Notes under the pieces: generated by a model
What the model saw: the letters and a program-made list of their open reading frames with translations, nothing else
What the model was told of the DNA's origin: nothing
The model's database searches: none
Assembly: GCF_007995245.1 (NCBI RefSeq)
Contig: NZ_VCBA01000005.1
Location: forward strand, 211,656-275,655
DNA length: 64,000 nucleotides
Direction of reading: 5' to 3'
Source: Tateyamaria sp. syn59
GTDB lineage: Bacteria; Pseudomonadota; Alphaproteobacteria; Rhodobacterales; Rhodobacteraceae
Shown here: positions 9,779 through 20,211 of the stretch, piece after piece
Layout: each line of letters opens with the position of its first letter
Position numbering within the stretch: the stretch's first letter is position 1
Program-made: the position numbers and the translations under genes

Positions 9779-9865
9779 GTGCCGCGTATTCCAACTGCTC
9801 TGCCGACGGATAGGTCCGGTCGCTTAACACGCGGTGAAGCTAGGCTTTTGATTAGCTAAACCTTT

Positions 9866-9886
9866 AACGGTCACCGTTCGTTAACG
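9866..9886. promoter_or_regulatory. Adjacent palindromes in the divergent RsbU-like/Hpt promoter region
   Basis: A perfect inverted repeat AACGGT-C-ACCGTT (9866-9878) is directly followed by the palindrome CGTTAACG (9879-9886). The pair sits between two divergently transcribed signalling genes and about 40-60 nt upstream of the Hpt start, where an operator would be expected. The bound protein is unknown; this is inference from position and symmetry. Confidence 0.35.
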
Positions 9887-9927
9887 GACACTGTGCTGAA
9901 ACAAGGCCACAGTGATTGGAGACGGAA

Positions 9928-10260
9928 ATGATTGATTGGGAACGCGTCAACACCTTGCGGGCGGAAATCGGCGAAGAAGACTTTGAAGAGGTCGTACCGC
10001 TGTTCATCGAAGAGGTGACAGAAATCATCGACGCTTTACGCGAAGGGCCCGACCTTTCACGGTTGGAAGAAGACCTGCACGCGCTCAAAGGCAGCGCGCT
10101 GAACCTGGGCTTTACGGAGTTTTCTACCCTGTGTCACAAGGGAGAGGCGCTTTCCGCCAAGGGCAAGGCCGCCGAAGTGGACGTACCGCGTATCCTGAAC
10201 AGTTTTGACGCCTCAAAGACCGCGTTCACGTCCGGTCTGGCCGACGGCCAAGCGGCCTAG
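9928..10260 (+). CDS. Hpt (histidine phosphotransfer) domain protein
   Basis: 110 aa, a single Hpt four-helix domain. The phospho-acceptor is H51 in DLHALKGSALNLGF, the standard HxLKGxA motif. The start chosen is the ATG at 9928, which has GGAGA 7 nt upstream; an in-frame TTG 12 nt earlier would sit inside that ribosome site. It would relay phosphate between a hybrid kinase and a receiver, possibly the divergent RsbU-like regulator. Its TAG stop shares the tetranucleotide CTAG with the stop of convergent ilvA. Confidence 0.88.
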   Translation: MIDWERVNTLRAEIGEEDFEEVVPLFIEEVTEIIDALREGPDLSRLEEDLHALKGSALNLGFTEFSTLCHKGEALSAKGKAAEVDVPRILNSFDASKTAFTSGLADGQAA

Positions 10261-11483
10261 ATCACAAATTGCGCCAGCGTCTCATCATTGGTGATGTCGG
10301 TATAGGTAAACCCGCCGGCGTCCAACTCTGACAGGAAGCGGTCGAAGTTTTCCGGTCGCTTTGTCTCTATCCCGATCAGGACAGACCCAAAATTGCGGGC
10401 CGATTTCTTCAGGTATTCAAACCGCGCGATATCGTCGTCCGGTCCCAGAATGCTCAGAAAATCCTTGAGCGCTCCTGGGCGCTGCGGCATCCGCAGGATG
10501 AAATACTTCTTCACTCCAGAATAGCGCTGCGCCCGTTCCTTGACCTCCGGCAGACGTTCAAAATCAAAATTGCCGCCAGAGGTGACACATACAACTGTCT
10601 TGCCTTCGATCTGATCAGCAACATCGTTCAACGCTTCGACGGCCAGAGCGCCAGCAGGCTCCAGTACGATCCCCTCCACGTTCAGCATGTCGATGATCGT
10701 GGTGCAGATACGATCCTCCGGAATGTCTATAACATCTGTGGTGTTCGCAGATTTCAAACGCTCAAAGGTGCGCGCGCCGATTGTGGCGACCGCCGCGCCG
10801 TCCACGAACGTATTGATGGGTGATACATCCACAGGATGACCGGCTGCAATGGCCCGTGCCAGCGACGGCGCGCCGGACGGCTCCACAAAGGTATAGTTGA
10901 CCTGATCTTCGAAATAGCTGCGGGTGCCCGCAGACAGTCCACCGCCACCGACGGGCAGAATGATGTGGTCGGGCGCGCGACCCAGTTGCGCCTCGATCTC
11001 GACGGCGACGGATGCCTGCCCTTCGATCACATCGTCATCGTCAAAAGGCGACAGAAAATGCCCGCCAGCCTCCGCGCAAAACGACTGGGCAGACGCCAGC
11101 GTATCATCGAAGTAGTCACCGATCAGCCGCACCTCGACATGATCACCGCCAAACATCTGGGTCTTCATGACCTTTTGCTGCGGCGTCGTGATCGGCATGA
11201 AGATGACGCCGTGCGCCCCGAAATGCTTGCACATGAACGCAACACCCTGCGCGTGATTGCCCGCACTTGCGCAGACGAACACCGCTCCATCCGTCATCAC
11301 CTTGCGCATTGCATTGAACGCGCCGCGCAGCTTGTAGGAGCGTACCGGGCTCAGGTCTTCCCGCTTGAGCCAGATGTCGGCCTTGAAACGTTCGGACAAG
11401 ACCTCGTTCCGCAGCAGGGGTGTGGGCGGAAAAACCGCGCGCATGGCCTGTTCCCCCGCGCGCGCATCATCCTGAAAGCTCAT
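10257..11483 (-). CDS. ilvA: Threonine ammonia-lyase (threonine dehydratase), IlvA
   Basis: 408 aa. Deaminates threonine to 2-oxobutanoate, first step of isoleucine synthesis, with pyridoxal phosphate. The PLP lysine is K51 in RSYKLRGAFNAM; the glycine loop is PVGGGGLSAG. A C-terminal regulatory part (about 330-408, starting YFILRMPQRPGALKDF) resembles a single ACT-like domain, shorter than the double ACT of E. coli IlvA, as is usual for this subfamily. The ATG at 11483 is supported by family length. It ends head-on against the Hpt gene with a 4 nt overlap. Confidence 0.9.
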   Translation of the reverse strand: MSFQDDARAGEQAMRAVFPPTPLLRNEVLSERFKADIWLKREDLSPVRSYKLRGAFNAMRKVMTDGAVFVCASAGNHAQGVAFMCKHFGAHGVIFMPITTPQQKVMKTQMFGGDHVEVRLIGDYFDDTLASAQSFCAEAGGHFLSPFDDDDVIEGQASVAVEIEAQLGRAPDHIILPVGGGGLSAGTRSYFEDQVNYTFVEPSGAPSLARAIAAGHPVDVSPINTFVDGAAVATIGARTFERLKSANTTDVIDIPEDRICTTIIDMLNVEGIVLEPAGALAVEALNDVADQIEGKTVVCVTSGGNFDFERLPEVKERAQRYSGVKKYFILRMPQRPGALKDFLSILGPDDDIARFEYLKKSARNFGSVLIGIETKRPENFDRFLSELDAGGFTYTDITNDETLAQFVI

Positions 11484-11600
11484 CTATTCACCCCTTCGCG
11501 GCAATCCCACTGACCTAGCGGCGCGACCATCACGGGTCAATCTTGCCCCTGTGCGCCAAAACAGCTATCGGCAGCCAACTCTTGCAAGGGAAGACTGACG

Positions 11601-12818
11601 ATGAGCGCACCCAAGAAAGTTGTGCTGGCCTATTCCGGCGGCCTCGACACCTCGATCATCCTGAAATGGCTGCAGACCGAATACGGGTGCGAGGTTGTGA
11701 CCTTCACCGCGGATCTGGGCCAGGGCGAGGAACTGGAACCGGCACGCGCCAAGGCGGAGATGATGGGTGCCACGTCCATCTATATCGAGGATCTGCGTGA
11801 AGAATTCGTGCGCGACTTTGTTTACCCGATGTTCCGCGCCAATGCGCTGTATGAGGGCCTGTACCTTCTGGGTACGTCCATCGCGCGCCCGCTGATTTCA
11901 AAACGCCTCGTCGAAATTGCAGCCGCCGAAGGCGCGGATGCCGTTGCTCACGGTGCTACAGGTAAGGGTAACGATCAGGTCCGCTTTGAACTGGCTGCCT
12001 ATGCACTTAACCCCGATATCAAGGTGATCGCGCCTTGGCGGGAATGGGACCTGTCCAGCCGGACCAAGCTGATCGATTTTGCAGAGAAAAATCAGATTCC
12101 GATCGCCAAAGACAAGCGTGGTGAAGCGCCGTTCAGCGTAGACGCCAACCTGCTGCACACCTCATCCGAGGGCAAAGTGCTGGAAGATCCGGCCGAGGAC
12201 GCGCCCGACTATGTGTATCAGCGCACGGTGAACCCCGAGGATGCGCCGAACACACCCGAGTACATCGAAGTCGGGTTCGAGAAGGGCGATGCAGTCTCTA
12301 TCAACGGCGAAATGATGTCTCCAGCCACCGTTCTGACCAAATTGAACGAGCTCGGCGGAAAGCACGGCATTGGTCGTTTGGATCTGGTGGAAGGGCGGTT
12401 TGTCGGCATGAAATCCCGCGGCATCTACGAAACGCCCGGCGGTACCATCTTGCTGGAGGCGCATCGCGGGATCGAGCAGATCACGCTGGACCGCGGGGCC
12501 GCGCACCTCAAGGACGAACTGATGCCGCGCTATGCAGAGCTGATCTATAACGGGTTCTGGTTCTCGCCCGAACGCGAGATGTTGCAAGTCCTGATCGACA
12601 AAAGCCAGGAGCATGTGACCGGCACCGTCCGCCTGAAACTGTACAAGGGTCTGGCACGTACAGTCGGTCGCTGGTCAGATCACTCCCTCTACTCCGAAGC
12701 GCATGTGACGTTCGAAGATGACGCTGGTGCTTATGATCAGAAGGACGCAGCAGGGTTCATCCAACTGAACGCTCTGCGGCTCAAGCTGTTGGCCGCGCGG
12801 GACCGTGGGCTCAAGTGA
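11601..12818 (+). CDS. argG: Argininosuccinate synthase
   Basis: 405 aa, full length for the family. Joins citrulline and aspartate using ATP in arginine synthesis. The PP-loop ATP site is at the N-terminus ([12 protein letters not shown]), followed by [13 protein letters not shown], and the family stretch [10 protein letters not shown]. The ATG at 11601 has GGGAAGACTGACG upstream (GGGA-type ribosome site). Monocistronic here: ilvA diverges upstream and a sulfotransferase-like gene converges with an 8 nt overlap at the 3' end. Confidence 0.96.
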   Translation: MSAPKKVVLAYSGGLDTSIILKWLQTEYGCEVVTFTADLGQGEELEPARAKAEMMGATSIYIEDLREEFVRDFVYPMFRANALYEGLYLLGTSIARPLISKRLVEIAAAEGADAVAHGATGKGNDQVRFELAAYALNPDIKVIAPWREWDLSSRTKLIDFAEKNQIPIAKDKRGEAPFSVDANLLHTSSEGKVLEDPAEDAPDYVYQRTVNPEDAPNTPEYIEVGFEKGDAVSINGEMMSPATVLTKLNELGGKHGIGRLDLVEGRFVGMKSRGIYETPGGTILLEAHRGIEQITLDRGAAHLKDELMPRYAELIYNGFWFSPEREMLQVLIDKSQEHVTGTVRLKLYKGLARTVGRWSDHSLYSEAHVTFEDDAGAYDQKDAAGFIQLNALRLKLLAARDRGLK

Positions 12819-13515
12819 TCTTTTGTGTGGCGAGCGCCTCATAGTAGGGCATCGCCGCATCCACTAAATCTGCGTACTTACCCGCTAACTCCGGCAGAGG
12901 CTCCTCAGCCTCATCAAATCCGGTTGAGGCATGAACCGCGTTATACCAATGCGCAGCCCACATTCCGTCGTCGGGGTGCCCACCGGCAGGCCATGACAGC
13001 ATCCTTTCGGTCCAAGAAATGCAGAGTGCGTTGCAAAGCGTCTGTAACATTCCTGCAGGATCAGCGCGGATGTCGCTCGAATCCACAACAATACCTCCGC
13101 CAAGCTGGTCAAATATCCGAGCTTGCTGGGCAAAACCCAAATCCTCGAAAAGCGGTGCTTCACGCTTGCGGGCATAACTGGCGACAACCCGTGCCGGGTG
13201 CCGGATCAGAAACACGTGCGTGACATGGTTCATCCACTCCGTACTCCATTCATCCAACATGTGGTGGGTCATATGTTTCTGGTAAAAAACAGGCTCTGAC
13301 ACAGGGGAAATAAGCGTTTTCGAAACGCGATCCGGGTCTTGGTCCTGCGTCCGCAACACATCTTCCCGCATCGGATGATCGACGCTCGTTTGCGCGAGAT
13401 AGGCGGCGTAGAAAGGCTCATCCACCACCCGGCAATCTCCCCGTGCGGCAAAGCTGTACATCATGGCCGTCGACAGGTTGCGGGGGCCGGACCACATGGC
13501 AATGCGTTTCGTCAT
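12811..13515 (-). CDS. Sulfotransferase-like family protein
   Basis: 234 aa. Opens with [15 protein letters not shown], a P-loop-like 5'-phosphosulfate binding segment, and later has [13 protein letters not shown], which resembles the 3'-phosphate binding motif of PAPS sulfotransferases. Proteins of this type are widespread in Proteobacteria and usually annotated as sulfotransferase family without a known substrate. No sulfate-activation gene lies nearby. The ATG at 13515 begins [10 protein letters not shown]. It converges on argG with an 8 nt overlap. Confidence 0.65.
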   Translation of the reverse strand: MTKRIAMWSGPRNLSTAMMYSFAARGDCRVVDEPFYAAYLAQTSVDHPMREDVLRTQDQDPDRVSKTLISPVSEPVFYQKHMTHHMLDEWSTEWMNHVTHVFLIRHPARVVASYARKREAPLFEDLGFAQQARIFDQLGGGIVVDSSDIRADPAGMLQTLCNALCISWTERMLSWPAGGHPDDGMWAAHWYNAVHASTGFDEAEEPLPELAGKYADLVDAAMPYYEALATQKIT

Positions 13516-13638
13516 GGCGCGACGCTACGCGGGTTCACGCGGACGGTAAACAATCTCACGCTTGCGCGACCTCTCCGTCCTGTGAGTTGAGCGTCTTGTG
13601 CATCGCGTTAACCTTCGTGGGGACAGAGGAGGCATATT

Positions 13639-14298
13639 ATGACATCCGTTCGCACACTCAAAACCGTCTCACTTGGCTTCATGATTGCGCTGGGGTTTCT
13701 CGCGCAGGCAAAAACCGGTCACGCGCAGCAACTTGAAACCATCACCGTCGCAGGTGGCTGTTTCTGGTGTGTCGAAGCTGACTTTGAAAAGGTGAATGGC
13801 GTGACAGAAGCCGTGTCAGGTTTTGCCGGTGGCACGGTTGCCAACCCAACCTACAAGCAAGTGGTGAAGGGTGGAACGGGTCACTACGAAGCGGTGCAGA
13901 TCACATATGACCCGTCCAAGGTGTCCGCCGATACGCTTTACAACCTGTTTTTCCGTTCCGTTGATCCTACGGACGCTGGCGGCCAGTTCTGCGACCGGGG
14001 TGAAAGCTACCGGACGGCTATCTTCGCCAGCCCGGATCAAAAGGCTGCCGCAGAACAGGCAAAGTCGGACGCGCAGGCGGCACTTGGTCAGACCGTTGTG
14101 ACGCCCATCCTGAACGCATCAGAATTCTACCCAGCAGACAGCTATCATCAGGACTACTACAAACAAACTGGCATCATCCTGACCCGCTTCGGCCCTAAAT
14201 CGAAAGCAAACGCTTACAAAGCCTACCGCGACGCATGCGGTCGGGATGAACGAGTGCGCCAATTGTGGGGCGACGCGGCACCGTTTGCTGGGAGCTAA
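13639..14298 (+). CDS. msrA: Peptide-methionine (S)-S-oxide reductase, exported
   Basis: 219 aa. Repairs oxidised methionine. The active-site GCFWC is at 40-44 (catalytic C41), followed by the family blocks SGFAGG, HYEAVQI and YHQDYY. The first about 29 residues (basic start, then an apolar stretch ending GHAQ) look like a signal peptide, so the enzyme probably works in the periplasm. A GAGGAGG ribosome site precedes the ATG at 13639. No MsrB partner is adjacent. Its TAA stop overlaps the stop of the convergent kinase gene by 4 nt. Confidence 0.92.
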   Translation: MTSVRTLKTVSLGFMIALGFLAQAKTGHAQQLETITVAGGCFWCVEADFEKVNGVTEAVSGFAGGTVANPTYKQVVKGGTGHYEAVQITYDPSKVSADTLYNLFFRSVDPTDAGGQFCDRGESYRTAIFASPDQKAAAEQAKSDAQAALGQTVVTPILNASEFYPADSYHQDYYKQTGIILTRFGPKSKANAYKAYRDACGRDERVRQLWGDAAPFAGS

Positions 14299-15170
14299 CC
14301 CAGCTTTGCGTCCTCGATCTCTTTCAGATCGGGGATGACATCGGCAGTTCCCAACCGCGTGACCATAAGCGCTGCGGCCTGTGTCGCGAGATTCAGCGCC
14401 TGCTGCATGGGCATACCGCGATCCAAACCAGCTACGAGATAGCCCGTGAACGTATCCCCGGCACCGGTTGTATCGACTGGTGTGACGGGAATTGCCGGAA
14501 CATGCGTTTCCTCACCTGATCCGTTCAGCCAAAGGCACCCGTTCGAACCCAACGTGACAACGACATCTTCGATGCCCAGCGCATGGACCGGTTTGCCAAG
14601 AGCGTCCTCAAGCTGTTCAGCCTCTACCTGGTTCAGCACCAACAAGTCGACGAAGGGCAAAACGTCTTGAACGGCATCCGGGTCGAAGGGTGCAGCAGCA
14701 TACACCACGCGCAGACCCAACTGCTTGGCGATCTCTGCTGCCTCTCGCTGACCGTTGGTCTCATTCTGCATGATAAACGTGTCGTCCGGCGATGCTTCGG
14801 CGAGGGCTTGACCAACAGCAGACGACGAAATCACCCTGTTAGAGCCTGAAAACAGCACGATCTGGTTCTCGCCATCGTCAGCCACCGCGATGTTTGCGTG
14901 GCCCGTCGCATGATCGCTCATCACCTCAATGGGGCGCGTGTCCACGCCATATTCCATCAAGCGTTCAACCGTCCATTTCCCCTCAGATCCAACGGCACCG
15001 ATGTGCGCAACACGGGCCGCCGCGCGGGCAATCGCCACGGACATGTTGGCCCCCTTGCCGCCCAGACCCTGGCTGAACTCCGTCGCGGCCAAAGTCTCAC
15101 CCGCAGCGGGCAGGTGCGGCACGCGATACACATTGTCGATATTGATGGAGCCGAGGTTCCAGACCGCCAT
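14295..15170 (-). CDS. PfkB-family carbohydrate kinase (ribokinase-like)
   Basis: 291 aa. Starts [15 protein letters not shown], has the N-terminal GGKGANMSVAIAR motif and the PfkB signature with catalytic Asp, DTTGAGDTFTGYL. Closest in look to ribokinase, but the sugar is not certain. The ATG at 15170 overlaps the maeB stop in TGATG, giving coupled translation; an in-frame ATG 15 nt earlier lies within maeB. Downstream it meets msrA head-on. No ribose transporter or repressor is nearby, which weakens a strict RbsK call. Confidence 0.8.
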   Translation of the reverse strand: MAVWNLGSINIDNVYRVPHLPAAGETLAATEFSQGLGGKGANMSVAIARAAARVAHIGAVGSEGKWTVERLMEYGVDTRPIEVMSDHATGHANIAVADDGENQIVLFSGSNRVISSSAVGQALAEASPDDTFIMQNETNGQREAAEIAKQLGLRVVYAAAPFDPDAVQDVLPFVDLLVLNQVEAEQLEDALGKPVHALGIEDVVVTLGSNGCLWLNGSGEETHVPAIPVTPVDTTGAGDTFTGYLVAGLDRGMPMQQALNLATQAAALMVTRLGTADVIPDLKEIEDAKLG

Positions 15171-17425
15171 CAGCCCACCTTGCACGCGGCAAGGACCGCC
15201 ATGTTGAGGATATCATTGGCCGTCGATACGGCCGAACAAATCTGGATCGACCCGCCAACACCGGCGAGGATAGGACCAATCACAGTGGCACCACCCATTT
15301 CTTGCATCAGTTTGACCGAGATGCTGGCCGAGTGCCGTGCTGGAACAACCAGGATGTTGGCCGGACCGGTCAAACGCGAGAATGGATAGGCCGCCTGCGC
15401 CTGCGCGTTCAGCGCGACATCTACGGTCATCTCACCTTCGTATTCGAAATCGACCCCGCGTTCGTCCAAAACCAACGGCGCTTTGTGCATCTTTTCGGCC
15501 CGCTCCGACACCGGGTAGCCAAAGGTCGAGAAGCTGACAAAGGCAACGCGCGGCTCCAGCCCCATGTTGCGTGCGACCGTTGCGGCCTGTTCAGCGATGT
15601 CTGCCAGATCCTCTTCATCCGGCCATTCATGCACCAGCGTATCCGCCATGAACACAATGCGCCCTTTCTGGATCAGCGCCGTGATCCCGGCGGTCTTGCT
15701 TTTGGGCTGAACGTCAAAGACATGGCCGATCCGGTCCAGGACGTGGGCAGACTTGCGCGTCGCCCCGGTGACGATCCCGTCGCCGTGTCCATGGGCCAGC
15801 ATAAGGGCCGCAAAGACGTGTCGATCCCGCGCGGCAAGCCGGTGGATGTCCTGCCGATCAAACCCCCGGCGGTTCAAACGGTCATAGAGATGCGATTTGT
15901 AAGCATCCAGATGCGTGGTGTTGGCGGCGTTTACCACCTCCAGTTCGCGCACGGCATCGCCAAGGCCCGATTGTTCCAGCTTGGCTTTCACCTCGTCCTG
16001 CCGTCCCACGACCAGCGCTTTGCCGAAACCATTGCGTTGGTACGTGACAGCGGCGCGCAACACGCGCGGATCGTCACCTTCGGCAAAGATCATGCGCGCC
16101 TGGGCTGCGCGAGCGCGGGCGTTGATTCCGGTGAGGATACTGGCCGTCGGGTCCATGCGGGACTTCAAGCTCAGTTCGTACGCCTCCATGTCGATGATGG
16201 GGCGCCGCGCTGCACCTGTGTCCATCCCTGCCTTGGCCACAGCCGGGGGAATACGGTGGATCAGGCGCGGGTCAAACGGTGTCGGAATGATGTAATCGCG
16301 TCCAAAGGACAGCGACTTGCCATAGGCCAGCGCCACTTCGTCCGGCACATCCTCGCGGGCAAGCGCGGCAAGGGCGTGGGCGCAGGCGATCTTCATCTCG
16401 TCATTGATGGCGCGTGCGTTAATGTCCAGCGCGCCGCGAAACAGGTACGGGAACCCAAGCACGTTATTGACCTGGTTTGGATAGTCGCTGCGCCCGGTCG
16501 CGACGATGGCGTCCATTCGGACCTCATGCGCTTCTTCGGGCGTGATCTCGGGATCCGGGTTCGCCATGGCGAAAATCACCGGATTATCCCCCATGCTTTC
16601 GACCATCGCAGGCGTCACCGCGCCTTTGACCGACACACCCAGGAAGACATCCGCACCTTTCATGGCCTCTTCGAGTGATCGCAGCTCGGTCTTGACCGCA
16701 TGGGCCGACTTCCACTGGTTCATACCTTCGGTCCGGCCCTGATAAATGACACCCTTGGTGTCACACACGATGCAATTCTCGTGCCGCGCGCCCATCGACT
16801 TGAGCAGCTCGATGCACGCGATACCCGCAGCCCCTGCCCCGTTCAGGACAATCTTTACGTCTTCGATCTTCTTGCCCGAGATATGCAGCGCGTTGATTAG
16901 TCCAGCGGCGCAGATTACGGCGGTCCCGTGCTGGTCGTCATGGAAGACCGGGATGTCCATCTCTTCCTTCAGGCGCTGCTCGATGATGAAGCATTCGGGC
17001 GCTTTGATATCTTCCAGGTTGATACCGCCAAAGGTGGGACCCATCAGCCTGACCGCCTGACAGAAGGCATCTGGGTCTTCCGTGTCCAATTCAATATCGA
17101 TGGAGTTTACATCCGCAAACCGTTTGAACAGAACGGACTTGCCCTCCATCACTGGTTTCGACCCCAGCGCGCCCAGATTGCCCAAACCCAGCACGGCGGT
17201 GCCGTTAGAAATCACGGCCACAAGGTTGCCCTTGTTCGTGTAGTCATAGGCCGTTTCCGGATTTTCAGCGATCGCTTCACAAGGCACCGCAACGCCGGGG
17301 CTGTAAGCAAGGCTCAGATCCCGTTGCGTCGTCATCGGCACAGTGGCCTGGATCTCGAATTTGCCGGGTGTGGGTTCCATGTGGAACGCCAAGGCTTCCT
17401 CTGCCGTCACCTTTGTCTTGCTCAT
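15170..17425 (-). CDS. maeB: NADP-dependent malic enzyme with C-terminal phosphotransacetylase domain
   Basis: 751 aa, the length of the MaeB fusion. Residues about 1-430 are malic enzyme (oxidative decarboxylation of malate to pyruvate), with [18 protein letters not shown] and the nucleotide-binding VLNGAGAAG. Residues about 440-751 resemble phosphate acetyltransferase; in MaeB proteins this part is thought to be regulatory. GGGAGGACAACCGCAA precedes the ATG at 17425. Divergent from mutS across a 121 nt gap. The stop is fused with the start of the PfkB-type kinase. Confidence 0.95.
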   Translation of the reverse strand: MSKTKVTAEEALAFHMEPTPGKFEIQATVPMTTQRDLSLAYSPGVAVPCEAIAENPETAYDYTNKGNLVAVISNGTAVLGLGNLGALGSKPVMEGKSVLFKRFADVNSIDIELDTEDPDAFCQAVRLMGPTFGGINLEDIKAPECFIIEQRLKEEMDIPVFHDDQHGTAVICAAGLINALHISGKKIEDVKIVLNGAGAAGIACIELLKSMGARHENCIVCDTKGVIYQGRTEGMNQWKSAHAVKTELRSLEEAMKGADVFLGVSVKGAVTPAMVESMGDNPVIFAMANPDPEITPEEAHEVRMDAIVATGRSDYPNQVNNVLGFPYLFRGALDINARAINDEMKIACAHALAALAREDVPDEVALAYGKSLSFGRDYIIPTPFDPRLIHRIPPAVAKAGMDTGAARRPIIDMEAYELSLKSRMDPTASILTGINARARAAQARMIFAEGDDPRVLRAAVTYQRNGFGKALVVGRQDEVKAKLEQSGLGDAVRELEVVNAANTTHLDAYKSHLYDRLNRRGFDRQDIHRLAARDRHVFAALMLAHGHGDGIVTGATRKSAHVLDRIGHVFDVQPKSKTAGITALIQKGRIVFMADTLVHEWPDEEDLADIAEQAATVARNMGLEPRVAFVSFSTFGYPVSERAEKMHKAPLVLDERGVDFEYEGEMTVDVALNAQAQAAYPFSRLTGPANILVVPARHSASISVKLMQEMGGATVIGPILAGVGGSIQICSAVSTANDILNMAVLAACKVG

Positions 17426-17546
17426 TTGCGGTTGTCCTCCCGTCGCACCAAGGCCTCTTAACGTGCCCGGTTCGGCGCCTCAATCGACTTTGGCTTTTAC
17501 TCGGCTCAGAGCGTTTGTAATGTCGCGCGGCAAACGGGGGAATATC

Positions 17547-20177
17547 ATGTCGGTCACGCCCATGATGGCGCAATATCTCGAGATCAAAGAAGCGCACCCC
17601 GGCGCGCTTCTGTTCTACCGCATGGGCGATTTCTACGAGATGTTCTTTGACGATGCCGTCGCCGCGGCCGAGGCTTTGGATATCGCGCTGACAAAACGCG
17701 GCAAGCATGACGGCGCAGACATCCCCATGTGCGGCGTCCCGGTCCATTCTGCCGAAGGATACCTGTTAACACTCATCCGCAAGGGCTTTCGCGTCGCGGT
17801 CTGTGAACAGATGGAAAGCCCGGCAGAGGCGAAGAAACGCGGATCGAAGTCGGTCGTGAAGCGCGATGTCGTGCGTTTGGTCACGCCCGGCACATTGACC
17901 GAAGACACGCTGCTCGAAGCGAGGCGGCACAATTTCCTTGCTGCCTTTGCCGATGTGCGGGGCGAAGGCGCATTGGCCTGGGTCGACATCTCAACCGGTG
18001 CATTGTCAGTAATGTCACTTGATTTAACTATGTTAGGGCCTGAATTAGCCCGCCTCGCACCCTCCGAACTGATCGTCACCGATGCGAAGGAGGCCGAGCT
18101 ACGCCCCTTGGTCGAAGATTTCGGCATTTCGATCACGGCGCTTGGAGGCGCGGCGTTCGACAGCACTGCGGGTGCCAACCGCGTCGGGACGCTGTTCAAT
18201 GTGCAAACACTCGACGCGTTCGGTACGTTTTCACGGGCCGAGGTTGGCGCTATGGGTGCGCTGGTCGAGTATCTTGAGATCACGCAAAAGGGCAAACTGC
18301 CCCTCCTCCGCCCACCCCGGCAAGAGGTTCAAGCGCGCACCGTCCAAATCGACGCCGCCACGCGCCGCAATCTTGAACTGACATCCGCGCTGTCAGGTGG
18401 GCGCAGCGGATCGCTTCTGTCAGTAATTGACCAGACTGTCACCGCAGCAGGTGCAAGGCTGCTGGAGCGACGGCTTTCCTCGCCTTCGCGCGTATTAGAG
18501 ACGATTTCGGATCGTTTGAATGCCGTAGAGTACAGCACCGAGAACACTGAATTTGCACGCGGTACCCGAGAGGCACTCAAGCGTGTCCCGGACATGGATC
18601 GGGCATTGTCACGGCTGTCTCTCGATCGGGGCGGGCCGCGTGATCTGGCCGCTTTGCGCAACGGATTGGGTCAAGCACAGGCGCTATTTGATACACAGCC
18701 CGATGATTTGCCCGAACTGCTGGTGCGCGCTTACCGGGATCTCGCCGGGCATGCGGACCTCATCGAGCGTTTGGAAAATGATCTGGTTGCCGATCCACCA
18801 CTTCTGGCCCGCGACGGCGGGTTCATCGCAACCGGATGCGATATCGACCTGGACGAAGCGCGGCAATTGCGAGACGAAGGGCGATCAGTCATCGCCAAGA
18901 TGCAGCAGGACTATGCCGCCCAAGCCGGCGTTCAATCCTTGAAGATCAAGCACAACAATGTACTCGGCTACTTTATTGAAGTCACGGCGACCCATGCGGA
19001 CAAGATGATGTCCTCGCCGCTGAACGAAACCTTCATTCACCGGCAAACGACGGCCAATCAGATACGGTTCACGACCGTGGAACTGTCAGACCTGGAAACA
19101 CGCATCTTGAATGCTGGCGGTAGGGCTCTTGAGATCGAAAAGCGTCTCTATGAAAGCCTGAAAGCGATGGTTTTGGACAACGCGGCCCAAATCAGTCAAA
19201 CGGCGAATGCATTGGCCGAGATTGATCTCGCCACCGGCTTGGCGACGCTGGCTACGGCCCGGAATTGGACCAAACCTAACCTCGATACGTCTCGCACATT
19301 TGAAATTACGGGCGGTCGGCATCCTGTTGTTGAGCACGCACTATCCCAGCAAGGTGGTTCACCCTTCATTGCCAATGATTGCGACCTGAACGCAGAAGAT
19401 GGTGCTGCGGTTTGGCTTCTGACAGGGCCGAACATGTCGGGTAAGTCGACCTTTCTGCGTCAGAACGCGCTCATCACAATCCTGGCGCAAATGGGCAGTT
19501 TTGTTCCTGCACAGTCAGCGTATATCGGGCTCGTCAGCCAGATTTTCAGCCGCGTCGGTGCGTCGGATGATCTGGCACGCGGCCGGTCGACCTTTATGGT
19601 CGAGATGGTGGAAACGGCGGCCATTCTGAACCAGGCCGATGATCGCGCGCTGGTGATCCTCGACGAAATCGGGCGCGGCACGGCAACCTATGACGGGCTG
19701 TCCATCGCTTGGGCCACGCTTGAACACCTGCATGATGTAAACAAGTCCCGCGCGCTTTTTGCCACGCACTATCACGAGATGACGGCGCTGGCAGGAAAGC
19801 TGGACGGAGTGGAAAACGCCACTGTGTCGGTCAAGGAGTGGGATGGCGAGGTCATTTTCCTGCACGAGGTCAAACGCGGTGCCGCGGACAGATCCTATGG
19901 CGTGCAAGTGGCGCAATTGGCAGGCTTGCCACCCGCAGTTATTGCCCGCGCACGGGTCGTACTGGACGCATTGGAGTCAGGCGAGCGCGAAGGCGGCGCC
20001 ACACAAAAGACGCTGATCGATGATTTGCCGCTATTCTCAGCCGCGCCACCGCCGCAACCGGTAAAAATCGAAAAGTCGCCCGTGTTAGAGATGGTCGAGG
20101 CAATACACCCCGACGAACTCACACCGCGCGAGGCGCTCGATCTGATTTACAGACTGAAAGACGCGGCCAAAGCCTGA
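17547..20177 (+). CDS. mutS: DNA mismatch repair protein MutS
   Basis: 876 aa. Recognises mismatches and small loops. The N-terminal mismatch-binding block has LLFYRMGDFYEMFF (the Phe-x-Glu wedge lies here). The C-terminal ATPase has TGPNMSGKSTFLRQ (Walker A), VILDEIGRGTATYDG (Walker B) and ATHYHEM. Start at 17547 (MSVTPMMAQYLE) has a GGGGGAA ribosome site; upstream in-frame codons have no family similarity. Full length and apparently intact. Its 3' end merges with a hairpin before grpE. Confidence 0.96.
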   Translation: MSVTPMMAQYLEIKEAHPGALLFYRMGDFYEMFFDDAVAAAEALDIALTKRGKHDGADIPMCGVPVHSAEGYLLTLIRKGFRVAVCEQMESPAEAKKRGSKSVVKRDVVRLVTPGTLTEDTLLEARRHNFLAAFADVRGEGALAWVDISTGALSVMSLDLTMLGPELARLAPSELIVTDAKEAELRPLVEDFGISITALGGAAFDSTAGANRVGTLFNVQTLDAFGTFSRAEVGAMGALVEYLEITQKGKLPLLRPPRQEVQARTVQIDAATRRNLELTSALSGGRSGSLLSVIDQTVTAAGARLLERRLSSPSRVLETISDRLNAVEYSTENTEFARGTREALKRVPDMDRALSRLSLDRGGPRDLAALRNGLGQAQALFDTQPDDLPELLVRAYRDLAGHADLIERLENDLVADPPLLARDGGFIATGCDIDLDEARQLRDEGRSVIAKMQQDYAAQAGVQSLKIKHNNVLGYFIEVTATHADKMMSSPLNETFIHRQTTANQIRFTTVELSDLETRILNAGGRALEIEKRLYESLKAMVLDNAAQISQTANALAEIDLATGLATLATARNWTKPNLDTSRTFEITGGRHPVVEHALSQQGGSPFIANDCDLNAEDGAAVWLLTGPNMSGKSTFLRQNALITILAQMGSFVPAQSAYIGLVSQIFSRVGASDDLARGRSTFMVEMVETAAILNQADDRALVILDEIGRGTATYDGLSIAWATLEHLHDVNKSRALFATHYHEMTALAGKLDGVENATVSVKEWDGEVIFLHEVKRGAADRSYGVQVAQLAGLPPAVIARARVVLDALESGEREGGATQKTLIDDLPLFSAAPPPQPVKIEKSPVLEMVEAIHPDELTPREALDLIYRLKDAAKA

Positions 20178-20192
20178 CCGCGTCTTCATTGT
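20158..20192 (+). terminator. Probable terminator of mutS overlapping the stop codon
   Basis: A 9-bp inverted repeat, AAGACGCGG (20158-20166) and CCGCGTCTT (20178-20186), with an 11 nt loop that holds the mutS TGA, followed by a moderately T-rich CATTGTTCTTT. The tail is not a clean T run, so efficiency is doubtful. Confidence 0.5.
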
Positions 20193-20211
20193 TCTTTAAA
20201 TATGCAAAGCC

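Noticed and set aside
14295..15170. Firm ribokinase (RbsK) call
   Set aside because: The PfkB signature is clear but no ribose transport or regulatory gene accompanies it, so the sugar is left open.
15302..16678. Long open frame on the plus strand (458 codons) opposite maeB
   Set aside because: Shadow of the malic enzyme gene; composition rich in Arg, His and Asp with no recognisable domain and no ribosome site.
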